A stretch of DNA of 64,000 nucleotides, from the NCBI GenBank assembly GCA_040394475.1, contig JBEBSD010000016.1:30951-94950 (forward strand). Reading direction: 5' to 3'. Shown in pieces: positions 62,930 through 64,000 of this stretch (within the stretch, counting starts at the first letter, position 1; each line of letters starts with the position of its first letter). The position numbers and the translations under genes were made by a program. Below the pieces are notes generated by a model. It ran no database searches. It was not told the origin of the DNA and saw only the letters and a program-made list of their open reading frames with translations. The DNA comes from JBEBSD01 sp040394475 (GTDB lineage: Bacteria > Bacteroidota > Bacteroidia > Cytophagales > Spirosomataceae).

Positions 62930-63497
62930 CTATCCATTGAGCATCTCCCCAATACTTTTGGAAGAAGGTTTTGGCGCATTCGCATTGACAACCTTCCCCG
63001 ACTTATCAATGAGCATGTACCGGGGTATTGTATTAATTTTATGTTCCATTACGAATTCTGATTTTTCCGCACCGACTATTTTGTAACTATCAGCATTATC
63101 GTGCGGCAGGTAGATCTGATCGGCGTAAGCGCGATGTTCCACATCTGTCAGCAATTTGGAAGCAATTGCCTTATACAACAAATTGTACATTATTTCGCAT
63201 CGGGCGGGTTCTTTCAATGTTTTGGCCAGCTCCCACCGGTTTGGGATGTTCTCCAGGTAATTAATGCCGGTGATAAAACATGACGCTGGTACCAGTTGCT
63301 TCGGCAGCAATGGTATATACCTCTCCTGCCCGCATAAAGGTAATTCCAGCCTCGGTAATATTGTCCTGAAACGTTGTAAATACGGGGAAAGACTGGGTTT
63401 CCCGGCTTACTGTAAGGGTAACATTTCCTTTGCTGCCGGCAAAAGACGGCGCCAGGTACAGGAAACCTGCGATCGTAAAAAGGAGCTTTATGAGCAT
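62930..63497 (-). pseudogene. Decayed TlpA/thioredoxin-family gene lacking its catalytic core
   Basis: Two frames form the remnant. The first (63497 to 63261) has a signal peptide (MLIKLLFTIAGFLYLAPSFA) and an N-terminal part (TRAGEVYTIAAEATGTS-like). The second (from about 63300 to 62930) continues with helical sequence (NRWELAKTLKEPARCEIMYN) and ends with the TlpA C-terminus VMEHKINTIPRYMLIDKSGK then VVNANAPKPSS. A frameshift lies near 63261-63300. The central thioredoxin part with the WCxxC motif is absent between the ADQIYLP and VMEHKIN segments, showing an internal deletion. It cannot act as a thiol oxidoreductase. Confidence 0.7.
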
Positions 63498-63530
63498 ATA
63501 TTCTTCAATTATAAGTTATCCTGAACAAGA

Positions 63531-63953
63531 TCAGCGGTCCTCTGATTCTCGTACAGTGATGCGGATCATTGGATTATATTGTCTGAAAAAGAGGGATTCT
63601 CTCAAATTACTCCTGGCATTGATCGATTGCTCCCATGAAAACCATGATTTTTTATTGTATCGCTGAAAAGTGATATTCTCATTGAATTCTAACGTTAAGC
63701 CGATTGAATTGGTAGCATTAATAGCTGTTTCGTTTACATACGAAGCCCACTCCAGCGCCAGAAAGCAACCGTTTTCCGGGAATGCTATGGCCGAATCATA
63801 TACTCTTATCGTGTTCCACCCCTTTTTTACCGTTTTTTTGCCGGTAAAGTTTTCGCTTACCAGCCGGTCTCCCGGAACTCCCCTGTTATTGGTATAGAAG
63901 GCTATCGTTGGCTTGTCGCTGTATTTATTTACGTTACTCATATAGTAGGGCAT
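63531..63953 (-). pseudogene. C-terminal fragment of a secreted beta-sandwich protein
   Basis: A 140-residue frame preceded in frame by a TGA just six bases upstream. It has no signal peptide although it reads like an exported domain: PTIAFYTNNRGVPGDRLVSE, KKGWNTIRVYDSAIAFPENG and CFLALEWASYV match the C-terminal domain of carboxypeptidase-like-regulatory proteins in Bacteroidota (pattern G.PG..L...., GWN.I.....I.FP..G.FLA.EW). The missing N-terminal part and adjacent TlpA remnant suggest a degenerating region. It might instead be a short intact gene; the rest of the window end (63954-64000) shows nothing. Confidence 0.55.
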
Positions 63954-64000
63954 CTCTCAAAACTAGAAATAGTGTTATTTTGGTTGAAAATGATTATTTT

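Overview
The window comes from a Bacteroidota chromosome, most likely Cytophagales (a Dyadobacter/Spirosoma-like environmental polysaccharide degrader). The evidence is two SusC/SusD pairs each preceded by an ECF sigma factor and a FecR anti-sigma gene, a secreted metalloprotease with a type IX secretion C-terminal domain, promoters of the TTTG-N19/20-TAnnTTTG type, DUF349 and Wzi-family proteins, and F-ATPase genes split between loci. No rRNA, tRNA, insertion sequence or CRISPR array was recognised.

Layout. 0-12.4 kb: core energy and translation genes. atpDC (+) is separate from an atpZ/atpI-like/atpB-E-F-H operon (-); between them lie a cytochrome/LRR fusion, a DUF349 protein and the ABC-F factor EttA. 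atpA and atpG are not in the window. 12.6-19.3 kb: a same-strand set of secreted carbohydrate-active proteins (CE15-like esterase, BNR sialidase-like lipoprotein, DUF1080 protein, Gfo/Idh/MocA oxidoreductase, double SGNH esterase) without SusCD. 19.4-32.4 kb: ffh, manC, an orphan TonB-dependent receptor, an AT-rich island with a frameshifted M43 protease, upp, and a Wzi-gmhA-NUDIX group. 32.5-55.3 kb: two divergently arranged ECF-sigma/FecR/SusCD loci separated by an acyl-CoA dehydrogenase and an ArsC-family gene. Both loci end in phosphoesterase-type hydrolases: EEP and purple-acid-phosphatase-like in locus A; a beta-propeller hydrolase, an MBL-fold enzyme and a calcineurin-like enzyme in locus B. 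55.3-64 kb: SDR, a six-hairpin glycosidase-like protein, another phosphoesterase, a methyltransferase-GT2 fusion overlapping a polytopic membrane protein, and two decayed gene remnants.

How the genes work together. Each sigma/FecR pair should sense substrate through the STN domain of its own SusC and induce the downstream import and hydrolysis genes. The recurrence of phosphoesterases beside SusCD suggests phosphorylated glycans or other organic phosphoesters as substrates; this is inference.

The most unusual structure is in the intergenic DNA. Nearly all repetitive gaps (about 7.9, 8.6-9.0, 12.5, 15.1-15.3, 25.1, 32.4, 42.2 and 56.1 kb) can be parsed into consecutive 7-bp units (RGCTATC, GGAAATC, GGTGTTA, GGGAATG, ATTTACG and relatives). 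Higher-order periods are multiples of seven: 42 bp at two distant loci and 133 bp at a third. The G-rich versions form runs compatible with G-quadruplexes. This looks like a heptanucleotide repeat superfamily comparable to the STRR repeats of cyanobacteria, here in a Bacteroidota genome.
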